The position numbers and the translations under genes are program-made. Shown here piece after piece: positions 25,522 through 33,917 of a stretch of DNA of 64,000 nt. The DNA is taken from NCBI GenBank assembly GCA_002423585.1, contig DIWS01000005.1, positions 1-64,000 of the forward strand, in the 5' to 3' direction. The notes beneath the pieces were generated by a model. That model searched no databases and had not been told where the DNA came from. It saw only the letters and a program-made list of their open reading frames with translations. Position 1 is the stretch's first letter, and every line of letters starts with the position of its first letter. The stretch comes from Actinobacteria bacterium UBA6100 (GTDB lineage: Bacteria; Actinomycetota; Coriobacteriia; Anaerosomatales; Anaerosomataceae).

Positions 25522-28500
25522 GTGCAGGCCATCTCCGTCTTCTTCATCGGGCTGTTCGTCGTCGGCGTGGTCGTCCAGGTCCTGACCTACCGCAAGGAGA
25601 AGGCGGTCAAGCCGAGGCGCATCGTCATCAGCCAGGCGGCGGCGCTCCTTTCGATGTTGGTGTTCTCGATCATCACGCTGCGTCCGCCGGGTCCCATCTG
25701 GTGGGTGGTCCTGCTCACCATCGGCTTCGCCGCCGGCATCGGTTACGGCACCTTCGTGAACGTGCGGGCGGGTGCCCGTGGCGTGACGATGAGCTACACG
25801 CTCCCCTGGCTCATCACCTGGGGTGCGCTCATGACGATCACCCAGCTCTCGTCGGTGGTCTTCAGGTCGGTTCCGGTGCTCATCTACGGACTCGCGATCC
25901 TCAACCTCGGCATCAACATCGGGATGAACGCCCGGATCCTGCTCGGCTACCGCACGGTTGCGGCCGTGGCCACCGCAGGCCTTGCACTCGCGCTGCTTGC
26001 AGGCGTGACGCCAGGGCCGGCCAACGCCCAGCAGGGCTACGACACCGCGCTTCCCGAGGTCATGAACGGCGAGGTCGACGGGCTCAGCGTTGAGGTCACT
26101 GGCAGCGGAGGCATCACCGGCGACTGCATCACAACGAGCTTCACCAACGAACTCGGCGAGGCCGTGACGGTGCTGATCCCGATCGGCACCCGGCTGCTCC
26201 CGGAGACGCCCAAGACGCAGATCATGGTAACCGCGGGTAACGAGGTTCTCGAGGTCGGGCCGGGCGAGAGCGAGTTCTACGTCAAGGGCTTCTGCTCGCT
26301 CCACTCCGCGGGTGCGCCGGGCAGCGGGGAGCGCTTCTCGTTCTTCGAGATGGCCGATGAGGACATGCTGCGAGTGTTGCGCAACATCTACGAAGCCGGA
26401 GCATTCGACTATACCGGCCAAGAGGCGCTCTGGTACGTCACGGACGGCGGCGACCTCGAGACGATGGACCCGGCCGTTCGAGAGCTGATCCCGGACGGCC
26501 TCGACGGCCCAACGAACGACTCTGACGACTACGGCGCGGTGGGCAGCGAGTACGACCCCGGCGCACTCCTCGATGCGAGCGGCCAGCAGCCGCTCCACCC
26601 CGTGCAGGGTGCGGCCGCGGTGGGCCTGTCGAGCCTCATCCTCGCGGCCGGCTCGCTCCTGCAGCTCACCGACAAGCTCGACCCCGCCGCCATCCTCGAC
26701 GCGCTGCGGGGGCTCGCCGGCGAGATTCCCGGCGGTACGTCTGGTGCGCCTGCGGTGGTTCCGGCTAACGACCCGCTCGCCGGTCTCCCGCGAAGCGCGG
26801 ACGGGCGCGTGTACATGCGCGTGCCCTGGGATGAGGCCGGCGAGGCGTGGGTGAGCGCCGAAGAAGCCGCGCAGACGCTCAAGATGCAGCGGCAGGGCTA
26901 CACGTGGGACTCGCGCTGGGGCTGGGTGACCGGAGGCGAGCAAGCGCAGTACAACGCCACACTGGACGCCAACCGTCGGCAGAACCTGCAGCAGGACCCG
27001 GAGCTCGCGAAAATCTGCCGCCAGATCCAGCTCGCGCGCGAACAGAAGGCAGCACAGGACGCGTACTACAAGCGCATGGCCGAGACCGAGGCGCGGCGGG
27101 CCGAGCTGCGGACGCAGATCGACGCGCAACAGGCCGAGACCGACCGCCTCATGGAGGACGTGAGCAGCGCCGAGTGGAAGTACCGCGCCGTGATGGGCGT
27201 GCAGATCGCGGCCGACATGGCCGTGGGGACCATCGCCACGGTGCTGACCCCCACCCCCCTCGGCCCGCTCGCCCAGGGACTCCGCGTGGGCTACAACATG
27301 GCCAAGGGTGTGGGCACGGCCGTGGGCGAGAACATGGTGGGCATCACCGAGGTGGACCCGCTGACCGGCGAGGTCACCACCCGCCACGCGTTCACCGCGA
27401 CCGACCTGGTGCGCGGCGCGAAGTACGGCACCGTGAACACCGCCCTCGACTTCACGCTGGATGCGGCCGGCAGGAAGCTCTTCGGCCAGCCACAACTGTG
27501 GAAGGAGCTCGCGCCGAGTCCGCCGGTGCCGTCCAACCTCCTCTCACCGCAGGGTTACCTGCGACAGGCGGTGGACGGTGTGGAGGAGATCGCGGCGCGC
27601 GATGGCATCGAGGCGGCCGCCAGGGCGGTCGACCCGAAGAAGATCGCCTACCTGTTCAAGGAGGGCGGCCGCGAGAACCTCGCGCAGCTCGAGGCGCTCG
27701 GCAAGATCACAAGGTCCGAGGCCGCGGTGATCAACCGCGTGATGGACGAGCAGGTGGGCGGCTCGATCCAGCGTGGCATGGCCGAAGCGGCCAAGCAGTG
27801 GGACTCCGCGGCAAGCGGCGTCCGGCTCGAGCGCGTCGTGCTCGGCGACTCCGGCTCCTCGGCGGCAAGCGCGCTCGGCAAGACGCGCTCGGTGCTCACC
27901 GACTTCGACCGCACCGTGGTGGGCGTCTTCAACCCGGATGATGTGGCCAAGTACGCGGCCGAGCGCGGGATCTCGCCCGCCGAGGCGTACAAGCAGCTGA
28001 ACCAGCAGCTCACCGACTCGGCCACCGAGCAGATCGGCAAGCAGATGCCGGGCAAGCTCACTGCATCCGACGCGGACGTGAAGCTCTACAGCGGCATCGG
28101 CACGGGCGCCGGCCAGAAGGACGCGTACGCAGCCGGCTTCACGAGCACGCGCCAGGCCGTTCAGGGCAACGGCACCGTGTTCAAGCCCGACGGCCTCACC
28201 TACCGCACCTCGGGCCAGGCGGTCGTGGACGAGGCGGACCTCATGAAGGCGGCCGTAGGCGAGCAGGTCCCGTTCACGCAGCCGACCTTCCCCGCGAGCG
28301 AGTTCCCGCAGGTAGCGCAGCAGCAGGTGGCCTCGCTCGCCAAGTCCACCGACCCCAAGACGGTCGCCAAGGCCCTCGACCGGCTGATCGTGATGACCGG
28401 CCGCAACGAGGTGGCCTCGACCGGGCTCACGGCCAATCCGCAGCTTGCGGACCTGGCGCGGCAGATCGTCCGCAACCCGCAGATGGACAAGGGCACGATC

Positions 28501-28605
28501 GCGCTTCTCGCGAAGAACGGGTACACCCCCGAAGCGTTCGCGGCCGCCGTATCCGAAGAGGGCGGGCGGCTGGCCGAAGGCATCACACGTGCGGTCACGA
28601 GATAG
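25522..28605 (+). CDS. Large polytopic membrane protein with an extended multidomain tail
   Basis: 1027 residues from the GTG at 25522 (GGGAGG upstream). About six transmembrane segments fill the first 165 residues; the last resembles a signal peptide ending PANAQQ. Next comes a beta-rich domain (about 170-330) with VLIPIGTRLLP, a cysteine pair and an EALW motif. A third hydrophobic segment (about 360-385) and a charged coiled coil (about 480-550) follow. The last 350 residues contain GDSGSSAASALGKTRSVLTDFDRTVVG and long helical stretches. I do not recognise the overall family. The modular design resembles surface or secreted effector-like proteins. Confidence 0.75.
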   Translation: MQAISVFFIGLFVVGVVVQVLTYRKEKAVKPRRIVISQAAALLSMLVFSIITLRPPGPIWWVVLLTIGFAAGIGYGTFVNVRAGARGVTMSYTLPWLITWGALMTITQLSSVVFRSVPVLIYGLAILNLGINIGMNARILLGYRTVAAVATAGLALALLAGVTPGPANAQQGYDTALPEVMNGEVDGLSVEVTGSGGITGDCITTSFTNELGEAVTVLIPIGTRLLPETPKTQIMVTAGNEVLEVGPGESEFYVKGFCSLHSAGAPGSGERFSFFEMADEDMLRVLRNIYEAGAFDYTGQEALWYVTDGGDLETMDPAVRELIPDGLDGPTNDSDDYGAVGSEYDPGALLDASGQQPLHPVQGAAAVGLSSLILAAGSLLQLTDKLDPAAILDALRGLAGEIPGGTSGAPAVVPANDPLAGLPRSADGRVYMRVPWDEAGEAWVSAEEAAQTLKMQRQGYTWDSRWGWVTGGEQAQYNATLDANRRQNLQQDPELAKICRQIQLAREQKAAQDAYYKRMAETEARRAELRTQIDAQQAETDRLMEDVSSAEWKYRAVMGVQIAADMAVGTIATVLTPTPLGPLAQGLRVGYNMAKGVGTAVGENMVGITEVDPLTGEVTTRHAFTATDLVRGAKYGTVNTALDFTLDAAGRKLFGQPQLWKELAPSPPVPSNLLSPQGYLRQAVDGVEEIAARDGIEAAARAVDPKKIAYLFKEGGRENLAQLEALGKITRSEAAVINRVMDEQVGGSIQRGMAEAAKQWDSAASGVRLERVVLGDSGSSAASALGKTRSVLTDFDRTVVGVFNPDDVAKYAAERGISPAEAYKQLNQQLTDSATEQIGKQMPGKLTASDADVKLYSGIGTGAGQKDAYAAGFTSTRQAVQGNGTVFKPDGLTYRTSGQAVVDEADLMKAAVGEQVPFTQPTFPASEFPQVAQQQVASLAKSTDPKTVAKALDRLIVMTGRNEVASTGLTANPQLADLARQIVRNPQMDKGTIALLAKNGYTPEAFAAAVSEEGGRLAEGITRAVTR

Positions 28606-28626
28606 GCGACGGCGAAAGGGCATGCC

Positions 28627-29586
28627 GTGAGATACGACAGCGACACAACACTACTGGAGCTCAGCCCCGCCGAGTTGGCGGGTGCGGTCTCGGCGCTCGG
28701 CCTGCGGCTCGGTCCGATCGCACCGGCCCGCCTGGGCGGTGGCGATGCCTCGGCGATCCGCGCCTTCGAGGACGGACTCGCGGTGCTGCCGGCGACGGCG
28801 CGTGACCTGCTGCAGCAGACGCTGGACACGATGGCCGACCCGAAACGCTCGCTCAAGCTGCACGCGCTCTCCGGCGAGGACTGGCTTCACCGCGCGGTCT
28901 ACGCCTGGGGAGACGAGGGTATCGCGATGCTCGCCACGCGTGGGGGCACCAACATCCTCGGCAGGGCGACCGCCGACGACATCACGAGCGTGCTCACTAC
29001 CCCGCTCTTCGGCGATGACATCAACGCAGGGGGCGACGTGCGCCTGGCGCTCGACGGGCGCGCCGCGATCGCGCTCGTGGGTGCGGGAGACGCGCTGCGC
29101 TTCGGACGCATGGCCGCGCTCGCACGCCACCGGCCGATGCCTGAAAGCGTCACCGCCGGTGAGGTCAGCGTCCGCCTCGCCGAGTCCATGCTCGACGACC
29201 CGCGCTGGAGCTCCAACCTATACGCCTCGGTACTGCCCTTCGACGCGAGCGCCTGGATGGATGCCCCCACCACCGAGGTCGCGATGAACCATCTCGTCGC
29301 GGCCGGACTGTTCGCGGTCACGGAACGCAGCGGCGCGATGCCCGCGAGCTACCACCCCACCGATGAGGGGCTCGTGGTACTCGACACGCTCGCGAACGCC
29401 GGAGGACGCGTGGCGCTCACGCTGTTCGAGCGGCCTGATGCGGATACGGTCGCGTACGAGTCGCTCCTGCTCGCGCGCGGGACGCATCTGCTCGCGATGC
29501 TCAGCGTCGCGCCGGAGGGCGGTGGGCTCGTCGCACTCTCGGCAGCGGCGTTCGCAACGGTCGTGGCACGAGTGGCCGGCGCCTAG
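28627..29586 (+). CDS. Protein of unknown function downstream of the large membrane protein
   Basis: 319 residues from the GTG at 28627, 21 bases after the previous stop, with GAAAGGG upstream. It is a soluble alpha/beta protein with no signal peptide or cysteines; it starts with LLELSPAELAGAVSALGLRLGP and ends with LLAMLSVAPEGGGLVALSAAAF. Its cytoplasmic character and position at the end of a run of exported proteins would suit a chaperone or regulator, but that is speculation. Confidence 0.7.
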   Translation: MRYDSDTTLLELSPAELAGAVSALGLRLGPIAPARLGGGDASAIRAFEDGLAVLPATARDLLQQTLDTMADPKRSLKLHALSGEDWLHRAVYAWGDEGIAMLATRGGTNILGRATADDITSVLTTPLFGDDINAGGDVRLALDGRAAIALVGAGDALRFGRMAALARHRPMPESVTAGEVSVRLAESMLDDPRWSSNLYASVLPFDASAWMDAPTTEVAMNHLVAAGLFAVTERSGAMPASYHPTDEGLVVLDTLANAGGRVALTLFERPDADTVAYESLLLARGTHLLAMLSVAPEGGGLVALSAAAFATVVARVAGA

Positions 29587-29595
29587 CGTCGGATC

Positions 29596-29901
29596 CTACG
29601 CCACCGCGTACTTCTCGATTCCACCCCTGCCGAAGAAGGCGGGGTGTGACGCCGGCGTGCCGTAGGGCAGGAACGCCACCCGATCGCCGGCGTGCACGGT
29701 TGCTCCGAGGCCCACCAGCACCCCGTTCAGGAAGAGCCCCTCGATCTCTTCGACGGGCAAGCCGATGGAAGAAGCGAGGTCGAGGGCGCGGATCCCGCTC
29801 TCGGGGACATCGATCGTCTGAGTGGTGGGCATGCCGTGCTCGCGGCAGTAGCCATGCAGGAGCGCGAGCATGCGGACGGTGGTCGTCATCTGGTCGCTCA
29901 T
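29596..29901 (-). CDS. MoaD/ThiS-like beta-grasp protein
   Basis: 101 residues, with GGAGGG before the ATG. The ubiquitin-like pattern is MLALLHGYCREHG, a central helix GIRALDLASSIGLPVEEIEGLFLNGVLV, and the HAGDRVAFLPYGTP loop. Functional MoaD/ThiS proteins end in Gly-Gly for adenylation and thiocarboxylation; this one has GG at 93-94 but continues to EKYAVA, so sulfur-carrier activity needs either C-terminal trimming or is absent. It stands alone, with no moa or thi genes nearby. Confidence 0.75.
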   Translation of the reverse strand: MSDQMTTTVRMLALLHGYCREHGMPTTQTIDVPESGIRALDLASSIGLPVEEIEGLFLNGVLVGLGATVHAGDRVAFLPYGTPASHPAFFGRGGIEKYAVA

Positions 29902-30055
29902 CGGAATCCCTCCGTACGGTTACGCCGGGTACTAGCAAGAAGCACGCCCGACGCCCACCGGAAAGAGGCAAGCGCTTCGCCTGCGGAGTCTCGCCCCTGT
30001 TCCTAAAGTGCGCGGGCGGGTACCCTTGAGTTAGCGAGCAGTGAGGGAGACCACC

Positions 30056-31018
30056 ATGGACGCACACCGCACCTCAGAGAAGTGCAACGTTCTCGTCATC
30101 GAGGACTCGGCGACGCTCCGGCAGATGGTGACGATGGCGCTCGAGGAACGCGGCTACAAGGTATGGGGGGCGCCCGACGGCGTCTCGGCACTGCACTCGC
30201 TGGCCGAACACCAGCCCGATGCGATCATCCTGGACTTGAATCTCCCCGACATCGACGGCTTCGAGTTGTGCAAGCGTATGAAGAACGCACCGGGCAGTCA
30301 CGACATCCCTGTGCTGGTGATGACAGGTCTCGACCAGCCTGGCTTCGAGATCATGGCGATCGAGGCCGGCGCAGACGACTTCATCGCCAAGCCGGTGGAC
30401 CCGCTCGTGCTCGACGCGCGCATCGAGATGGTCGTGCGGCGGATGCGGCGGGAGCGCTTCGCAAACGCGCTCACCGGCCTCCCGAGCAACGCGCTCACCG
30501 AAGAACGTCTCGCATTCATGCTCGCCCGCAAGCGGTCCTTCGCGGCGATCTTCATCGATATCGACAACTTCAGGCCATTCAACCGCTGCTACGGCTACGC
30601 GCGTGGCGACCTACTGCTTCGCCATCTCTCGGAGCTCATACTCGAGTCGGTGCACTTCACCGGCTGTGACGATGCCTTCGTCGGCCACATGAGCGCGGAT
30701 GACTTCCTGGTGATCTGCGATCCCGACAACGCCGAGCCGGTCGCACGCCAGATCATCGAAGCCTGGGACCTGAGCGTCATGGACTTCTACGAGGATGAGG
30801 ACCGCGAACGAGGCCACTTCGCGCTCACCGACCGGTCCGGCGACTGCCGGCACTACGGTCCGCTCACACTCTCGATCGGCATCGTGCCGGTGCTCGAATC
30901 GTTCCCTGATTCGGTCATCACGCTCACTGATGCGGGCTCCGAACTGCAGGCCTTCGCTCGCACATCGGAGGGCAGCTCGGTCATAATCGAGCGCCGTGCC
31001 GAGCCGAGGACGCGCTAG
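30056..31018 (+). CDS. Response regulator with a degenerate GGDEF domain
   Basis: 320 residues from the ATG at 30056, which has GGGAGA upstream; a GTG at 30041 adds five. The receiver domain (about 11-125) has the acidic pair E16-D17, phosphoacceptor D60 in IILDLNLPDIDGFEL, and the switch residues in VLVMTG and FIAKPVD. The second domain (about 140-315) has the cyclase fold (FIDIDNFRPFNRCYGYARGDLLL), but the catalytic loop reads MSADDF instead of GGDEF. It is therefore probably not an active cyclase and may bind nucleotide or act as an interaction domain. No histidine kinase is adjacent. Confidence 0.88.
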   Translation: MDAHRTSEKCNVLVIEDSATLRQMVTMALEERGYKVWGAPDGVSALHSLAEHQPDAIILDLNLPDIDGFELCKRMKNAPGSHDIPVLVMTGLDQPGFEIMAIEAGADDFIAKPVDPLVLDARIEMVVRRMRRERFANALTGLPSNALTEERLAFMLARKRSFAAIFIDIDNFRPFNRCYGYARGDLLLRHLSELILESVHFTGCDDAFVGHMSADDFLVICDPDNAEPVARQIIEAWDLSVMDFYEDEDRERGHFALTDRSGDCRHYGPLTLSIGIVPVLESFPDSVITLTDAGSELQAFARTSEGSSVIIERRAEPRTR

Positions 31019-31593
31019 GCTCCGCCGGGTCCGGGCCTGCCCGGGACCTCGTGACAATCGGGGCAGCGCGCCTCGTAGTAGTCGGCGCCACCGACGAGGA
31101 TGAGCGGTGAGCTCCAGGGGGCCGGTTTCCCGTCGATCACACGCTGCGTCCGCGTGGCCACGCCGTGGCACTTCTGGCAGATGGCGGTGAGTAGCGTGAG
31201 CTCGTCGGCGAGCGCCATCAGCGTCGGCATCACACCGAACGGCTCACCGCGGAAGTCCTGGTTGAGCCCCGTCACGTAGACGAGCTTGCCATCGGCGAGA
31301 AGCTGCTGCACGACAGGCGCGAGCTCACCGCCGAAGAACTGCGCTTCCTCGATCGCCACGACCCGGCACCCGCTGCCGTCGATCTCGGCGGGGCTGCTCA
31401 CCACCAGAGCCTCCATCTCGGTGCCCAGCCGGGAGCGCGCCTTGCAGCCGTCACGTGAGTCGACCGAATGCTTGTAGATCACCATCGTGTCGCCGGTGAC
31501 CGAGTGCCGCGACAGCAGACGGATCAGCTCGCCGGTCTTGCCGCTGCTCATGCACCCTGCGATGACGTGGAGACGTCCCACCGAACGTGCCAC
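31015..31593 (-). CDS. tdk: Thymidine kinase
   Basis: 192 residues. The P-loop GCMSSGKT at 13-20, the DxxH-like Mg region VVAIEEAQFF, and the lasso YVTGLNQDFRGEPFG are the type II thymidine kinase motifs. Zinc ligands are CQKCHG and CPDCHE near the end. The enzyme salvages thymidine to dTMP. It is convergent with the response regulator gene, overlapping it by four bases. Confidence 0.95.
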   Translation of the reverse strand: MARSVGRLHVIAGCMSSGKTGELIRLLSRHSVTGDTMVIYKHSVDSRDGCKARSRLGTEMEALVVSSPAEIDGSGCRVVAIEEAQFFGGELAPVVQQLLADGKLVYVTGLNQDFRGEPFGVMPTLMALADELTLLTAICQKCHGVATRTQRVIDGKPAPWSSPLILVGGADYYEARCPDCHEVPGRPGPGGA

Positions 31594-31650
31594 TCGTCCT
31601 CCTCCGTATGTGCGGTTCGCGTCAAGGATACCGCGCGTAGCGCCCCGGCC

Positions 31651-32859
31651 CTACTCGGCCCCGAACGTCTCCTCGCATGAGTCCCTGCCGGGCACGAGGC
31701 ATAGCGTGCGCCACGCGTAGGGCACCATGGCGAGTGCGAGCACGCCTGCCAGAAGTCCGGGCGACCACAGCGTCGCGCGTTCCAGCAGGAATCCACCGAT
31801 GATGGGCGCCACCACGCGCGTGAGGCTCATGACCGACGTCTGCGCGCCCAGCACGCCTCCCACCTCATCGGCGCCGACCGCCTTTGACAGCGCGCTCGTC
31901 ATCACGGTCGAACTCACCGCAAGACCGAGGGACAACGGGATGATCACCAGAACGAGCAGCACGACGTTCGGCACGAACGCCCATGCGAGAAGTGATGCGC
32001 CGGCGAGGCCCACGCCGGCGAGAAGCAGGGTGTCGTCGCTGAAACGCTTGGTGAGCCGACCGATGAGGCCACCCTGCACGATCACGCTGAGAACACCGAT
32101 GTAGCCGAGGAACAGACCGGTCTGACTGGCCTTGAAGCCGAGAGCGGCCAGCGCCCACAACGAGAACATGGTCTCGAACAGCGCGAACGACACGCCTGTG
32201 ACGGCCCGGATCGTGAGGATCGGCCCGACGCGCCGGTGCGCGATCGCGCGACGCAGTCCCGCCAGATCGAAGACCTTGCGCTTGAGGTCGACAAGGCGTG
32301 CGCGCGCCTCGGCGGACAACGACTCGGGCAGGAACAGCGTCACCGCTGCGAGGTTGAAGACCGAGATCGCCGCGCCGACCCACGCCGGCGTCGAGTAGCT
32401 GATGTCCGAGAGCAGACCACCGGTGACCGGTCCGATAACGAAGCCGAGCCCGAAGGCAGCGCCGATGAGCCCCATGGCCTTGCCGCGCTCATTGCGATCG
32501 GTCACGTCGGCGATGTACGCCTGCGCGACGTTGATGTTCCCGCCGGTCAACCCATCGATGATGCGGCCCAAGAACAGCAGCGGAAGCGAGTTCGCGAGTG
32601 CGAGGATCACGAAGCCCACCGCCGTGCCGAGGATCGAGAACAGCAGTATCGGCTTGCGGCCATACCGATCCGAGAGCCTGCCAAGAAGCGGCGCTCCGAC
32701 GAGCTGCGCGAGAGGATACGACGCGGTGAGCAGGCCGATCTGGAACTCGGAGGCGCCCGTCTTGTCCGCAAGGTACGGCAACAGTGGGATGACGATGCCG
32801 AAGGCCAGCATGTTCACGAGCACGACGGCGAAGATGATCAGCAGGTGACGGTTCTTCAT
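31651..32859 (-). CDS. MFS transporter, TetA-like drug exporter
   Basis: 402 residues from the ATG at 32859; a longer open frame upstream runs into the tRNA-Ser gene and is rejected. Twelve hydrophobic segments are visible. Motif A is GAPLLGRLSDRYGRKPILL and motif C-like sequence is GAAFGLGFVIGPVTGGLL, both typical of the TetA/DHA1 drug:H+ antiporters. The substrate is not known. Confidence 0.88.
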   Translation of the reverse strand: MKNRHLLIIFAVVLVNMLAFGIVIPLLPYLADKTGASEFQIGLLTASYPLAQLVGAPLLGRLSDRYGRKPILLFSILGTAVGFVILALANSLPLLFLGRIIDGLTGGNINVAQAYIADVTDRNERGKAMGLIGAAFGLGFVIGPVTGGLLSDISYSTPAWVGAAISVFNLAAVTLFLPESLSAEARARLVDLKRKVFDLAGLRRAIAHRRVGPILTIRAVTGVSFALFETMFSLWALAALGFKASQTGLFLGYIGVLSVIVQGGLIGRLTKRFSDDTLLLAGVGLAGASLLAWAFVPNVVLLVLVIIPLSLGLAVSSTVMTSALSKAVGADEVGGVLGAQTSVMSLTRVVAPIIGGFLLERATLWSPGLLAGVLALAMVPYAWRTLCLVPGRDSCEETFGAE

Positions 32860-32874
32860 GGCTCCATCATAAGC

Positions 32875-32900
32875 GCGGACCGCCTGAAACGGCGGTCCGC
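32875..32900 (-). terminator. Hairpin downstream of tRNA-Ser(GGA)
   Basis: A 10-bp perfect inverted repeat (GCGGACCGCC / GGCGGTCCGC) with a 6-base loop lies between the tRNA 3' end and the MFS start. It lacks a strong T tract. Confidence 0.6.
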
Positions 32901-32911
32901 GATAGGGATTC

Positions 32912-33004
32912 TGGCGGAGAGTCAGGGATTCGAACCCTGGGTACGGTTTAACGCCGCACACACGATTTCCAGTCGTGCTCCTTCAACCACTCGGACAACT
33001 CTCC
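32912..33004 (-). tRNA. tRNA-Ser(GGA)
   Basis: Class II tRNA with acceptor stem GGAGAGT/ACTCTCC, discriminator G and encoded CCA. The anticodon loop CTGGAAA gives GGA, reading UCC and UCU. A long variable arm is present. Confidence 0.95.
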
Positions 33005-33041
33005 ATGGAGGCCGGCCGTGAGGCGGCCGAACGCATACGCG

Positions 33042-33070
33042 AGTATAGCTGCCTCAGCCGTGACGGGCAA
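33042..33070 (-). promoter_or_regulatory. Core promoter of tRNA-Ser(GGA)
   Basis: On the minus strand: TTGCCC, 17 bases, TATACT, the same hexamers and spacing as at tRNA-Ser(CGA). The leader between -10 and the tRNA holds a GGCCGCC/GGCGGCC-type hairpin. Confidence 0.7.
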
Positions 33071-33088
33071 CGCACGCACCGCGTCGCC

Positions 33089-33319
33089 TCAGCGCAGGCA
33101 ACGTACCTGCTGCGCGGCGGCCTCGGCCATCTCACGACCCACCAGCAGCCGAAGTTGAACGGCGAGGTTGTCGGCGATCGCCGGCAGATCGAGGACGCTC
33201 ACCGTGTCCGGATCCTTGCCGATACGCTTCGTCTCGAGCTCCACCGACACGCCGGCGAGCACGACGCCCACGAGGGGGCCGAGCGTCTGCTCGATCGACT
33301 GGGCGAGCTCGTTGGCCAT
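33089..33319 (-). CDS. Small protein of unknown function
   Basis: 76 residues from the ATG at 33319 (GGGGAG upstream). The sequence is helical, amphipathic and begins NELAQSIEQTLGPLVGVVLAGVSVELETKRIGKD. No cysteine motif or membrane segment is seen. The next upstream gene ends four bases before its start. Confidence 0.6.
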   Translation of the reverse strand: MANELAQSIEQTLGPLVGVVLAGVSVELETKRIGKDPDTVSVLDLPAIADNLAVQLRLLVGREMAEAAAQQVRCLR

Positions 33320-33323
33320 CGGG

Positions 33324-33800
33324 TTACTCCCCACCGCGGGTGTCCGTGCCCGACGCCGGGGCGGACGAGTCGGGATCGATGACCGCGGTGAGCAGTTGCT
33401 CCTCACCGGTGAGTCGGCGCAGATAGCGCGACATCGCGAGACGCACCCGCACGAAGTACACACCGAAGAGCGTCATCGAGGCCACGGCGAGCAGGTCCGC
33501 ACCCAGGCGGGCGTGCTCGACTGAGAACGCCGGGGCCCACCGTGCGATCCAACCCATCAGCACTGAGGCGCTCAGGCAGACCACCGCGAGCACTGCGAAG
33601 TGGATGTTCTCGGCGATCGCGGCCCCATGAGCGATCCGCGCCACGGCGAGCATCGCCATCAGCAGTCCGACCGCCGCTATCAACGCCGCCGCGCCCGCAC
33701 CGATCGATAGCGCCTCCGGCACCTCGCCTGCCGTCGCGTACGCGCAGCCCGGCACCGCGAGGAAGGCGATCGTCAGAAGCATGGTGGTCAGTCGGCGCAT
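33324..33800 (-). CDS. Small polytopic membrane protein
   Basis: 158 residues from the ATG at 33800. An N-terminal signal or TM segment (about 5-22) is followed by three further hydrophobic segments (about 35-55, 62-85, 95-118) and a charged cytoplasmic tail (YLRRLTGEEQLLTAVIDPDSS). I do not recognise the family. It precedes the 76-residue protein gene and probably shares its transcript. Confidence 0.65.
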   Translation of the reverse strand: MRRLTTMLLTIAFLAVPGCAYATAGEVPEALSIGAGAAALIAAVGLLMAMLAVARIAHGAAIAENIHFAVLAVVCLSASVLMGWIARWAPAFSVEHARLGADLLAVASMTLFGVYFVRVRLAMSRYLRRLTGEEQLLTAVIDPDSSAPASGTDTRGGE

Positions 33801-33917
33801 GATCGAAGCACTCTCTTTCAACGGACGGGCACGCAGACACAAGACCCGCATACGGGTACGCATCGGCTTTCGGCCAGCTCGACTTGAGATGAGCGGCGAC
33901 AGTAAAGCGACGAACGG

